The position numbers were made by a program, and so were the translations under genes. A stretch of DNA of 64,000 nucleotides from Eunapius fragilis (taxonomy: Eukaryota; Porifera; Demospongiae; Spongillida; Spongillidae). Location: positions 209,501-273,500 of the forward strand of contig OY811975.1 in NCBI GenBank assembly GCA_963681505.1. The letters are read 5' to 3'. The notes beneath the pieces are model-generated. The model ran no database searches and had not been told where the DNA came from. It worked only from the letters and a program-made list of their open reading frames with translations. Of this stretch, positions 23,701 to 33,600 are shown piece after piece. How positions within the stretch are numbered: the stretch's first letter is position 1; each line of letters starts with the position of its first letter.

Positions 23701-26700
23701 CTTCACATGTGCTGGTCTAGGTGGTGGTGTGGAGTGTGTGGAGCTATTGATCAATGAGTTTCACTGTGACATCACCACAAAAGACTACATTGGTAGAACC
23801 ATACTGCATAAGGCTTGTGACAAGGGCCACACCTCCCTGGTGAGACTGCTGGTCACCAAGTACAGCTGTGACCTCAATGCTCGTGATTCAAATGGTGACA
23901 CACCCTTCATATGTGCTGGTCTAGGTGGTAGTGTAAAGTGTGTGGAGCTATTGATCAATGAGTTTCACTGTGACATCAACACAAAAGGCTCCATTGGTAG
24001 AACCATACTGCATAATGCTTGTGGCAAGGGCCACACCTCCCTGGTGAGACTGCTGGTCACCAAGTACAGCTGTGACCTCAATGCTCGTGATTCAAATGGT
24101 GACACACCCTTCACATGTGCTGGTCTAGGTGGTAGTGTGGAGTGTGTGGAGGTATTGATCAATGAGTTTCACTGTGACATCAACACAAAAGGCTCCATTG
24201 GTAGAACCATACTGCATAATGCTTGTTCCAAGGGCCACACCTCCCTGGTGAGACTGCTGGTCACCAAGTACAGCTGTGACCTCAATGCTCGTGATTCAAA
24301 TGGTGACACACCCTTCACATGTGCTGGTCTAGGTGGTAGTGTGGAGTGTGTGGAGCTATTGATCAATGAGTTTCACTGTGACATCAACACAAAAGGCTCC
24401 ATTGGTAGAACCATACTGCATAATGCTTGTGGCAAGGGCCACACCTCTCTGGTGAGACTGCTGGTCACCAAGTACAGCTGTGATCTCAATGCTCGTGATA
24501 GAGATGGTGACACACCCTTCACATGTGCTGGTCTTGGTGGTAGTGTGGAGTGTGTGGAGCTATTGATCAATGAGTTTCACTGTGACATCAACACAAAGGA
24601 CTTCAGTGGTCAGACCATTTTGCATAATGCATACACCAAAGGACACATCAGTTTATTAAGATTATTAGTTGCCAAATATGGGTGTGACCTCACAGTATGT
24701 GAAGGATGTAAATGTGTGGCTTCAAAGGATGGCCTGAATGTGATCAATAACTTGAAGAAAAGTGGGAGTGGTAGGTCTGGGTCTGGGGAGGAGGTTGAGG
24801 TGCCCTTTATCCCATCACACCCTATGTTTTTACAGTGAGGAACTTTGAGTCCATCGCCATAACAACAATTGGTAAGTACCATCTCTAACTGTAGCTGTCA
24901 CTTGTGTCCACAAATGCAACTCACTAAAGGGTGCATGACTTATTCTCATGTGTAGTTTATATCTGACCTGTGAGATTGGAACGAGCTAATACTATTGGTT
25001 ATTGTACACACAGTAGCTACATGCACTTAAGACCCACACTATGCATGTACATGTGCTGTATATTTTGACTCTGGCAGTGCATGAGGTTTGTGATAATACT
25101 TACCACAACTGGTCCATTTGGTCAACACAATCCTCCCCTCTCCCCCCAGGACCAGATGACCTTGAAGGTGTGGACAGGGTCAGTAGCTCCATGGAGCAGA
25201 CATGGTATGACTTTGGAGCCTTCATTGGTGTGAAGGTTTCCCACCTGGAGGACCTGAAGCGTATGCCTTCAGGTCAGATGAGCAGGATCATGAGGTGGTG
25301 GATTGGTGGGGACACTGACAAGTTTGACTACTTCATGGAGCCAAGGTGGCACACACTGGTGAAGGCCATTGCCCATCCTGCTGGAGGGAACAGTGTCTCT
25401 GTTGCTGAAGAGATAGCAATGACTCACCAAGTCACTGAAGGTATCAGAACTTGTCATAACATTGGTGATAGCACCTAGCTAGTGGCTTGATATGTGTGTT
25501 ACTTCATACATCTTATGGCAGTTTCTTTAAAAGAATATACACAGTTTTTTAATATGTATCACATCACTAAGATAGTATAACTGAAACGTGTTATAGAGCC
25601 AAACATACAGATCGGTGTGTCACTTGCATAGGACAGCATGATATTAAATATTAGATCAGTGACTCTCATATGGACCATTCCCTCACTGCTATCATTCCTG
25701 TGCATTTGAATAATCCATAGACATCAGCCCATGGTTGGAGAATGGTAGACCAGAGGTGGAGAATGGTATACCAGAGGTGGAGAATGGCAGACCAGAGGTG
25801 GAGAATGGTTGACCAGAGGTGAAGAATGGCAGACCAAAACTTAAGGATCTTCATTTACTACAGTTCTTCAACTGGCATGGTGTTGGTTTGGAGTTGGGCT
25901 TAGATGACATAAAACTGCGAATAATTGAACATGACCATCCTCGAGATCTGAATGGTGCAAAGGTTGAAATGTTGCACACATGGCTGGCTCAAGACAGTGA
26001 TGCTACATATGGGAAACTAGCCAAAGCTCTAGTAGCAGTGGGTGAAGAGCTCTGTGCCCAGCAGTTAGCTGATAAGAAAGGTGAGTAGTATATAAAGCAG
26101 CTCCCTACTAAAGGAAATTGGTATACCTTGGAATTTGGAACACATGATTTTCTACGTGTTTTCTGATTGTTATAAATTTGTAATGTTTAGCATAATACTC
26201 TATGAATTATGCATGTTCAATTGCACATTTCATTCTGGCATAACAAACCATCAGCCATACTTCTACAGTAAGCAGCAACTTTTTTAACCCTGAAAGAAAA
26301 AAGTTGTCCCATAGAACGTAATAAATAAGTTATTATAAATTCAGTGCTCAGTTTAAAACAATGGGAACTGCATAAAAAGGGCTTAGTCATATACTAAATC
26401 ACAAGTTTCTGAAAACATGGGAAAATGTATTTCGAATCCCTGTTAAGTATTGCCATTTTCTTTTTGGAAGGGTAGTTATGTAACATCTTTAATTAGTGCA
26501 CTTATGATCACAACAACAGGTTTCAGCATAGATGACATCATTCACAGTATCCAAGCAACACAGAGTACATCAGCTGTCAATGGTAAGATAACCAACTACC
26601 AGAATTCACTACTAGTAACTGTTATTATATGTGTGCTTATAGTTACCATGCCAACTGGTCCAGTGCTCATGGTATGCAGGATTAGATATCCCTGACATCA

Positions 26701-29700
26701 TTGTGACTGAACTGCTTTAAAGGGGAGGGGGTTGGTGGTGGTGGGGGGGGGTGCTACATCTTGCTAATGTAGCCTTAATATGGAGGGGTGGGTGGTGGGG
26801 GGTGGCAGAAGAGGTAGATACCTAGCTAGGGACTAGGTGGTTAGCCATGAGCGGATACCTAGGTAGGGGGACTTGGTGGTTAGCCATGAGAGGGTACCTA
26901 GGTAGGGGGACTTGGTGGTTAGCCATGAGAGGATACCTAGGTAGGGGGACTTGGTGATTAGCCATGAGAGGGTACCTAGGTAGGGGGACTTGGTGGTTAG
27001 CCATGAGAGGATACCTAGGTAGGGGGACTTGGTGGTTAGTCATGAGAGGATACCTAGGTAGGGGGACTTGGTGGTTAGCCATGAGAGGATACCTAGGTAG
27101 GGGGACTTGGTGGTTAGCCATGAGAGGATACCTAGGTAGGGGGACTTGGTGGTTAGCCATGAGAGGATACCTAGGTAGGGGGACTTGGTGGTTAGCCCCT
27201 GTCATGCCTTACCCCCTAAGTCCCCCTACCTAGGTATCCTCTCATGGCTAACCACCAAGTCCCCCTACCTAGGTACCCTCTCATGACTAACCACCAAGTC
27301 CCCCTACCTAGGTATCCTCTCATGACTAACCACCAAGTCCCCCTACCTAGGTATCCTCTCATGCTAACCACCAAGTCCACCTACCTAGGTATCCTCTCAT
27401 GACTAACCACCAAGTCCCCCTACCTAGGTATCCTCTCATGACTAACCACCAAGTCCCCCTACCTAGGTATCCTCTCATGACTAACCACCAAGTCTCCCTA
27501 CCTAGGTATCCTCTCATGGCTATCCACCAAGTCCCCCTACCTAGGTATCCTCTCATGGCTGGACAAAGACCTCCACCTTCTGCTCAACACTCTGGTGAAG
27601 GACATGAAGCCAGATCAGGTGGAAGGCCACACACCCTGCATAGTGGCTCACATGATCTTCATGTGCCTGCGTTATCCCGATCACTGCCATAAGAAGGAAA
27701 TGACCACTGGGTTCATCCAGGAAGTAATCAAGGCTATTAAGAAAGTCAACAAAGTGAGCATAAATGGGTATTGGTGGAGATGGGGTTAGTAAGAATGAAA
27801 GAATGGGGATGGAGGGGTGGGTCCAAGGTTCCTTATATGGTAGTGGTCCTTGTTCTGTTCCCAGCTACATCAGAAGGACCCACAGATGTTGGCCTTCTGG
27901 TTGGCCAATATAACAGCTCTATCCCTCCATCTTAGGCAGTGCACAGGGGACAACAAGGTGAGGGGTGTGGTCAATACTAGTAGGTTACAACACCATCATT
28001 GTATTGATCATTAAAACCACAATGGTTTACTAGCTTAACTCTATCATAAACCACACCCACCTTAACCACCTCCCATCATCACTCCACCTCCAGCACCAAA
28101 CAGCCAAGGACCGTTTGACAAACTTTGACCTGACAGAGTATCACCATCAGCTTAATGAGCTGGCTGTTGATATCTACAATCTGATTATAAGGCTAGCCCG
28201 CGGACGGATCAAGGCATTAATTAGTAAGTGGGTGTCTGAATTAATGTTAAAACAGGGAAATTAGGGAAACCTTAATGTTATAAGGCACTATGGCTGCAAT
28301 ACCTATGTGGTGTATTATAATGAGCTATTAAAGATTGGTTGTCAATGATACACATTAATAATCAAGGGCCGGGGGTTAATACATGTGATCATGGACATGG
28401 TTGATACATGTGATCATGGACATGGTTAATACATGTGATCATGGACATGGTTAATACATGTGATCATGGACATGGTTAATACATGTGATCATGGACATGG
28501 TTAATACATGTGATCATGGACATGGTTAATACATGTGACCATGGACATTGTCTGTCTCCCCAATGCAGTTCCCTGTATGTTGGAGTATGAAGGCCTTCAG
28601 ATGGGTACTGCTGGCAGCATGAAGGGGAACACCAAGGGGAAGGCCAATGTCCCCAAGATGACTGTCATGGATCTGGTGAACACACTGGAGGAGATTGTTG
28701 GCACATTGGAGCATGCACATGTAGACAGCAGCCTTGTAGTGCAGGTGTTAAAGCAGGTATCCTTGTGTGTGCATGTGTGTGTGTGTGTGTGCATGTGTGT
28801 GTGTGTGCATGTGTGTGTGTGTGCATGTGCATGTGCATGTACCGGTAGATGTTTCCTTCTTTCCAGTCTTACACATTCCTCCTCCCCAGTCTTACATATT
28901 CCCTCCTCCCCAGCTCTTCTACTACATCAATGGGCACATGCTCAACACCATTATGCTTAGGAGGGAGATGTGTCATTGGAAATATGGCCCTCAGATCAGG
29001 TCTGTCACGTGTTTAGCCTGTCTCCATGGTGATGTGTTCTATTTCTGCTGCCCCACCCCTCACAGCTACAACCTTAGCCAGTTGGAGGAATGGTGTGTAA
29101 AGAGAGGACTGGCAGAGAGTGGTGTGTTAGCTGAGATCAGTCCTGTGCACCAGACATGTAAGCTACTTCAAATGAACAAGACCAATGATGTCATGGAGAT
29201 TACTTCCATCTGCCCCTCACTTAACCCAAAACAGGTATGAACTGGGGAGGAGGATGACATGGGTGCATCTTTGGGTCATGGGGGATGGGAGATAAAATGG
29301 CAGGAGAGAGTGGGTGAATTATTTGAGTCATATGTACATTTAATTACCTGTGACCCCTGTCAATAATATAATTTTCTCTCATTCCATCACTTAATCCTTC
29401 CTCTCTCCTCTCTCTCTCCCAACTCTCCCTCTCCCTCCCCTCCTCTCCCTCACCCCTTCCCTATCTACTCTCCTCTCCTGTAGGTCCATAAAATTCTAAC
29501 CCAGCATGTCAATGACCTTGAAGCTCCTGTGCCAGACACTGTATTGAAAGATGTAGAGATGATGGTTGGCAGCCGCAGCAACTCAGTTAGGTTGGAGGTT
29601 AACCTTGAACACATGTACCCTGTCACCCTTCCCACCTCCTCAGTGGATGTTAATTTTCAGGAGATCACTCTGCCTCCAAGACTGAAACTAAACTTCCTCA

Positions 29701-29711
29701 CAAAAATATAA
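20772..29711 (+). CDS. Ankyrin-repeat / double Death domain / DIL (myosin V-like tail) protein
   Basis: Not assignable to a named gene. Exons: 20772-24770, 24836-24871, 25150-25440, 25817-26080, 26520-26582, 27545-27753, 27865-27957, 28094-28223, 28569-28756, 28914-28999, 29066-29234, 29484-29711. All 11 junctions have GT-AG and matching phases, about 1,900 residues. Exon 1: ~37 ankyrin repeats in 68-residue pairs (GDTPFTCAGLGGSVECVELL, TILHNACSKGHTSLVRLL). Exons 3 and 4: one Death-fold domain each (WYDFGAFIGVKVSHLEDLKR with MRWWIGG and WHTLVKAI; FFNWHGVGLELGLDDIKLR with MLHTWLAQ and YGKLAKAL). Exons 6-12: DIL globular tail (HMIFMCLRYPDH, LTNFDLTEYHHQL, FYYINGHMLNTIMLRREMC, YNLSQLEEWC, HMYPVTLPTSSVDV). 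Ankyrin plus Death suggests a signalling scaffold; DIL in myosin V binds cargo adaptors. A 17-bp insertion at 21075-21091 breaks exon 1 unless spliced out. Confidence 0.75.
20915..24690 (+). repeat. 204-bp coding tandem array of ankyrin-repeat pairs
   Basis: About 18 units of 204 bp (68 codons, two ankyrin repeats), highly similar at DNA level. Variation is confined to a few positions (KGSIG/KDSGG/KDYIG, SKG/LNG/DKG/GKG, DRDGDT/DSNGDT/DRDGYT). Units from 21925 to about 22536 recur exactly at 23557-24168, 1,632 bp (8 units) later, with shared rare variants such as TTCATATGTGCTGG and GTGTAAAGTGTG. The last repeat (24567-24690) is diverged. Regular 65-codon antisense frames are shadows of the array. 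Confidence 0.95.
21075..21091 (+). other. 17-bp frame-breaking insertion in the ankyrin exon
   Basis: Every other repeat reads GTGGAGCTATTGATCAATGAG at this place (one with GTGGAGGTATTG). Here CCAGAGATAATATATAG is inserted after GTGGAG. It shifts frame and creates TGA at 21096-21098. There is no in-frame ATG in the rest of the array. The insertion ends in AG and the preceding repeat has CTG|GTGAGA, so splicing from about 20969 to 21092 would restore frame, at the cost of one and a bit ankyrin repeats. Confidence 0.85.
25739..25816 (+). repeat. 21-bp repeat spanning the splice acceptor of exon 4
   Basis: Four units of about AATGGTAGACCAGAGGTGGA(G), each containing CCAG|AGGTG, the same acceptor used by exon 4 at 25816/25817. 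One unit carries TGA (AATGGTTGACCAG), so splicing to any earlier acceptor would run into a stop; only the last acceptor is productive. Confidence 0.85.
26821..27560. repeat. 39-bp minisatellite forming a giant inverted repeat
   Basis: About nine 39-bp units (CCTAGGTAGGGGGACTTGGT, then GGTTAGCCATGAGAGGATA) run to 27197, a ~15-bp spacer CCCTGTCATGCCTTA follows, then about nine units in reverse complement run to 27560. The inverted half ends within exon 6: each unit contains CCCCCTACCTAG|GTATCC, the acceptor of the DIL exon. The palindrome lies in intron 5. Confidence 0.93.
28376..28550. repeat. 25-bp minisatellite in intron 8 of the DIL gene
   Basis: Seven near-perfect units of TTAATACATGTGATCATGGA plus CATGG, each containing the palindrome CATGTGATCATGGACATG-like core. 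Ends 18 bp before the exon 9 acceptor. Confidence 0.93.
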
Positions 29712-31427
29712 GTGTGTCTGTTTAGAATGTATAATAGCTTTAGGGACATGTTGTGTTTTCAACTATATTAGCTCTAGATTGCCTAATTTAGTAGTTTTAG
29801 ATTTTCTAATGTTGTAGTGCCAGTAAACTGTGGGATGATGTAAAGTTTTCCATGCGTGAAACCGTTTGAAGCATTTATAGATTGCTTGTACATGAACCTA
29901 ACAACATGAGCCTAAAATCGCGCAGCGGTTGTTAAATCTTTAGAACCAGGTGACAGCACATGGAGTTTTTTTCCTCCTCATCCTCCTCCAACCTTCTCCC
30001 TCCCTCTTCCACCTTCTCCACCCTCCCACCTTCTCTCCCTCCTCTCCCCCTCACACTTCTCCTCTTCCTCCCACCTTCTCTTTCTTCTCCCACCTTCACC
30101 CTCGATCCCAGAGACCAACCTGAGTGACCATGTCATATTTCATTGTAGTCATTGTGGGCGTGGTTCCTCTTCCCCAGACCCAGACATGCGGTACTAATGT
30201 TCCCAAAGAGCCATGCTTACAGGTTCTACTCATAGAGGAAGAGCTGTGCACACATAGGGGTGGGCCTAGGGGAGTACAACCAAGATTACATCATGGTGTC
30301 CATGAATGAAGCAACACTCAGTATTGAATTGGAAAAAACTTTTGATAAAAAAATGAAATTTCATTGCTGGGTTTGTAAAAGAAACGTTACAATTTTCCAC
30401 TAGTAAACTTCTGTTATAAACACAGCGTATCTCCTGAAAGAATGCCACAAAGTCCTTTCACATCTCCCTCAAACCCACTTAGGCGATGCAATTCATAACT
30501 TGACATAATAACTTTTTGTAAAAATACTTTCAGTAACCCAGCCAATCAGTTTCCAATCGAATCAAGGATTGCACAATGATTACATGTGGGTGTGGTCATG
30601 ATCAAGGCCTAACCCCTCCCACATTAATTCACCCCACCCCCTGGTTCTATCTTACATGCCACTCCCCACTTCCTCAGGTCATATCATGGTGGTGATGGGA
30701 AGGTGATTGTGATGGCTGCAGTTGTATCTATGAGGACATTAACCCATTAATTTCAATGCGTACACTATAATTAACACAAGGTCCTGAGTCCACCATCACC
30801 TTCCTTTCCATCCCCGTATCCTCCCACACCCACATCCTCTTCCCCATCCCCATCAGCCCATAGGATTACTTAGAGGGCGGGGTGGGATCACATGATCCCC
30901 ATGTCAAACCTATGGACCATAAAATGTCTACTGAAGAGAGCAGCTATCACAGGTCTAGTATGATTGAGGACATGTGAGCAAGATGATGGGGAGGATGTGT
31001 TAGTACAAAGAGCACACACCCTCCACATCAGCCCATAGGACTACACTGCTCCCATATATTACTTAGAGGGCGGGGTGGGATTACATAAGACCTTTCTGGG
31101 GTGACATAAATATGGAGTCCATAATACTTGCAAGTGACCCACCTCTGGCTCTTGGAATTGCTATTAGGGAAGACCACCCTTGTGTGAACTGCTACCAGTG
31201 GAGAAATGGGGAAAATGTGCAAACATTGCTCCCTCAAATGCTGTCATCCCACCTGCATCATGTCTTCCCTTTAACCCCATAGCTCATTGTCAGTAATAAC
31301 CTCTGAGGCAATGATTCCTCGTGCTTCGGGCTGAACCTCATACACATAGGATCCCAACAACATCTCGAATTTCACACCCAGCCAATAAGAAGTGTATTGT
31401 CCCAATACGCATTTTAAATATAGGTTC
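29712..31427. other. Intergenic DNA with a duplicated ~60-bp motif
   Basis: No gene recognised. Pyrimidine-rich CTCCTCCCACCTTC sequence at 29970-30110. A motif with CAGCCCATAGGA and TTACTTAGAGGGCGGGGTGG occurs at 30856-30895 and again at 31027-31085. A minus-strand frame at 31271-31440 (WLGVKFEMLLGSYVYEVQPE) looks protein-like in composition but matches no family I know. Confidence 0.5.
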
Positions 31428-31718
31428 ACAAGTAAATAAAAACATTCTCTATGAGAAAGTTGGTGGCATATAGGATTTGAAGGCAATGGTGGTGTAAAAA
31501 GGAAGGAAACAAGGGTCTAGTAATAAGGAAAAATGGAATAGTCCTATATTTAGCACACGAACAACATACTATATCCTACATATAGAAATGTGCTAAATAT
31601 AGGACTATTCCATTTTTCCTTATTACTAGACCCTTGTTTCCTTCCTTTTTACACCACCATTGCCTTCAAATCCTATATGCCACCAACTTTCTCATAGAGA
31701 ATGTTTTTATTTACTTGT
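31428..31718. mobile_element. Foldback element family 1, near-perfect inverted repeat
   Basis: Two 129-bp arms (31428-31556 and 31590-31718) are almost exact reverse complements around a ~33-bp loop. Outer ends ACAAGTAAATAAAAACATTC and GAATGTTTTTATTTACTTGT. The near-perfect pairing implies recent insertion. Older relatives: 55020-55300 and 57330-57610; partial copies at 14862-15015 and 46253-46405. Non-coding. Confidence 0.88.
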
Positions 31719-31834
31719 TTCATTGATTTTTATTCATACCCGATTATGAGCCGTATAGCATATTAAGTAATCCATCTTGATATGAGAGGGAGGTTGTAAA
31801 GGTACGACATACCATTGAGTGACCTTAACTCTTT

Positions 31835-32195
31835 TCGCCGAGCGAGATGCACGTTCAGGACTATGGCAATATCGCTGTCTTTTTTCAGGATCTGCTCGAT
31901 ACCTTGCACGTCGAGAGGTCCGTTCCTTTTCAGGATCTGAGGGGGCTTTTAAGGGGCGGCCGAAATAGAAGAGAGGTTATTAATTGTCGCACCAGCGCGA
32001 TCGAACCCACAAACGCATTTTGTATCGGGCCAGAAGCAGACAGCACCCTCTCCCCCCCTACTAATCGCATCTCGATACCTTGCGCGTCGAGAGATCCGTT
32101 TCTTTTCAGGCTCTGCTCGATAGTTTTCACGTTTGAGAGGCCCGCTTCTTTTCAGGCTCTGCTTTGTAGTTCCGCTCGGGCTGAATCTAATACGT
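31835..32195 (-). pseudogene. Fragment of a transposon-type basic repeat protein (YRADPEKKR repeats)
   Basis: On the minus strand, broken frames read RENYRAEPEKKRISRRARYR (near 32150-32080) and, after a frame change, DPEKERTSRRARYRADPEKR (near 31950-31880). Such repeating YRxxPEKKRxxxRARYR runs occur in invertebrate proteins associated with helitron-like elements, to my recollection. The DNA shows it as three imperfect copies of CTCGATACCTTGCACGTCGA. No complete frame. Confidence 0.45.
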
Positions 32196-32922
32196 CGTCT
32201 CTAGTTTTGAGGTACTATGCTCGTCGTTTGGCTTTCTTCTTATCCTGACGTGCATGAAGGCATTTTGAGAAAAAAAAACTTCACTATTAAAGTTACAAAG
32301 AGCGTCAAACCTACAACGATCGAATATTAACAAGAATGATTATAGTACGCACGTGCACGTTATTAAAAATACATAACCGCCAAAGTTAATTACCACTACG
32401 TGTAGTGCCCAGACCGTACACATTTGATGTATACTGCTAGTTCTTCGTATAAAGAGCGACGTAGGACCTATCCGAGTCGTGTCAGTGCAGTAAGCTATAC
32501 GTGATTTGCTAACACAACCACCGATAAATGTCATGTAGCCTCGAGACGTTTTGACCACAGAAGCGAAAATGCAAGTGAATTCTGAAGCCATTGGTGTGAT
32601 TTTCATTTCTTAAAAGTGTTCCTATCCCGAGTTATGCGTGGTCAAGAACAAGAACAAGAAGAAGAAGAAGAAGAACGAGAAATACGTGGGACTGGGTACG
32701 AGTTTCAAAAATTGTTTTGTTCTCTACAACCACGCGGTTTTGTGACATCAAACAAACGCGAAACTGCTTGTTGTTGCCTTCTTGTACGACGACGATAACA
32801 AGGTAAGCCATCCGCTCGTCGGGAGTCTTGTTAGAAGCGGGTCGCGTTTTTTTAATGACATTCATAATCGGGGTCAAATCCTATATGAGAGTTACTAACG
32901 TAACTCTCGATTTTAAATATAG
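32196..32922. other. Intergenic DNA, no gene recognised
   Basis: Only a short (GAA)n run (32645-32672) stands out. Reading frames here are short and unlike any family I know. Confidence 0.5.
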
Positions 32923-33010
32923 GTGATTTAGAATCCCCTCGGGCCCTTAGTAGCGCCCTCGCTACCGCTCGGGACGCTACAGCCCAGGGCCCTCGGGGAT
33001 TCTAAATCAC
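32923..33010. repeat. Palindromic hairpin with GTGATTTAGAATCCCC ends
   Basis: GTGATTTAGAATCCCC at 32923 pairs with GGGGATTCTAAATCAC ending at 33010; the inner CGGGCCCT/AGGGCCC also pair with a two-base offset. The loop is GC-rich with TAGCG units. Likely a small non-autonomous element. Confidence 0.75.
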
Positions 33011-33104
33011 GTAGATCCCTCGGTTTCAGTGTCTAACCAATTTAGACAATAGCAACGCGTACGTAGCAACCAATAAATTATCGCGCAACGCGATGACGAT
33101 AACG

Positions 33105-33187
33105 GGAGGGATTCTAAGTGCCAGTGGGAGGGATTCTAAGTGCCCGGGGCACTTAGAATCCCCCCCACTGGCACTTAGAGTCCCTCT
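33105..33187. repeat. Palindrome of GGGATTCTAAGTGCC units
   Basis: Two direct units of GGGATTCTAAGTGCC face two inverted units around CCCGGGG, giving ~41-bp arms with few mismatches. It shares the GGGATTCTAA core with the hairpin at 32923. Confidence 0.8.
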
Positions 33188-33262
33188 CAAGGTTTCTACC
33201 GCGTTTAGATACCTGCAATTGACCAATCAGATTGCGCAAATCAGTTCCGCTATTGTCTAATC

Positions 33263-33600
33263 CTGGCAAGGCACCCACCTCTGTCTCTAAGTTTCTGGCC
33301 GGGGGTAGTTCAACTGCCCTGAACAAATCCAAACCAGGCAGTTTTCCTGATGTCAGACCTATCGCTGTTAGGGAAGCATGAGGAGGTCAACAGGGAAATA
33401 CTTGTGTTCCTTGATAAAGTACAAGGAATCTGAATTTTTTCAGCCCCTCCAGTTAGGAGTAGCCTGTGCATCAGGTTCAGAGAAAGAAGTGTATGGTGCT
33501 ATGGCCGATAAGCACGGGAGGGGGGGGGGGGGGGGGGGGGGGGAGATTGGTCTCCAGGCAGGCCATTCTGGAAGAATTCGCTCTCCATTTTCCTGAGCTT
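33263..33600 (+). pseudogene. Reverse-transcriptase fragment (non-LTR type), frameshifted
   Basis: Frame 1 reads FPDVRPIAVREA then a TGA; a second frame continues GKYLCSLIKYKESEFFQPLQ and LGVACASGSEK up to the poly-G at 33522; beyond it SRQAILEEFALHFPELLPW. The order RPIAV(G)E, then EFF.PLQ.GVAC.SG.E, then SRQ...EE...HFPELLPW is that of reverse-transcriptase domains found in invertebrate retroelement polyproteins. No YxDD catalytic motif is reached, because the frame passes into the 46-bp minisatellite. Confidence 0.6.

Noticed and set aside
21109..24570. Regular 65-codon antisense frames every 204 bp
   Set aside because: Shadows of the ankyrin repeat array on the coding strand.
26822..27692. 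Repeats reading MANHQVPLPRYPL / MRGYLGRGTWWLA
   Set aside because: Translations of the 39-bp intronic palindromic minisatellite in both orientations.
28376..28550. Possible CRISPR array (regular 25-bp repeats)
   Set aside because: Units are contiguous without spacers, in an animal intron. No repeat-spacer pattern or cas-like gene exists anywhere in the window.
31847..32248. Plus-strand 133-codon frame
   Set aside because: Overlaps the opposite-strand YRADPEKKR-type repeats, which explain the sequence better.
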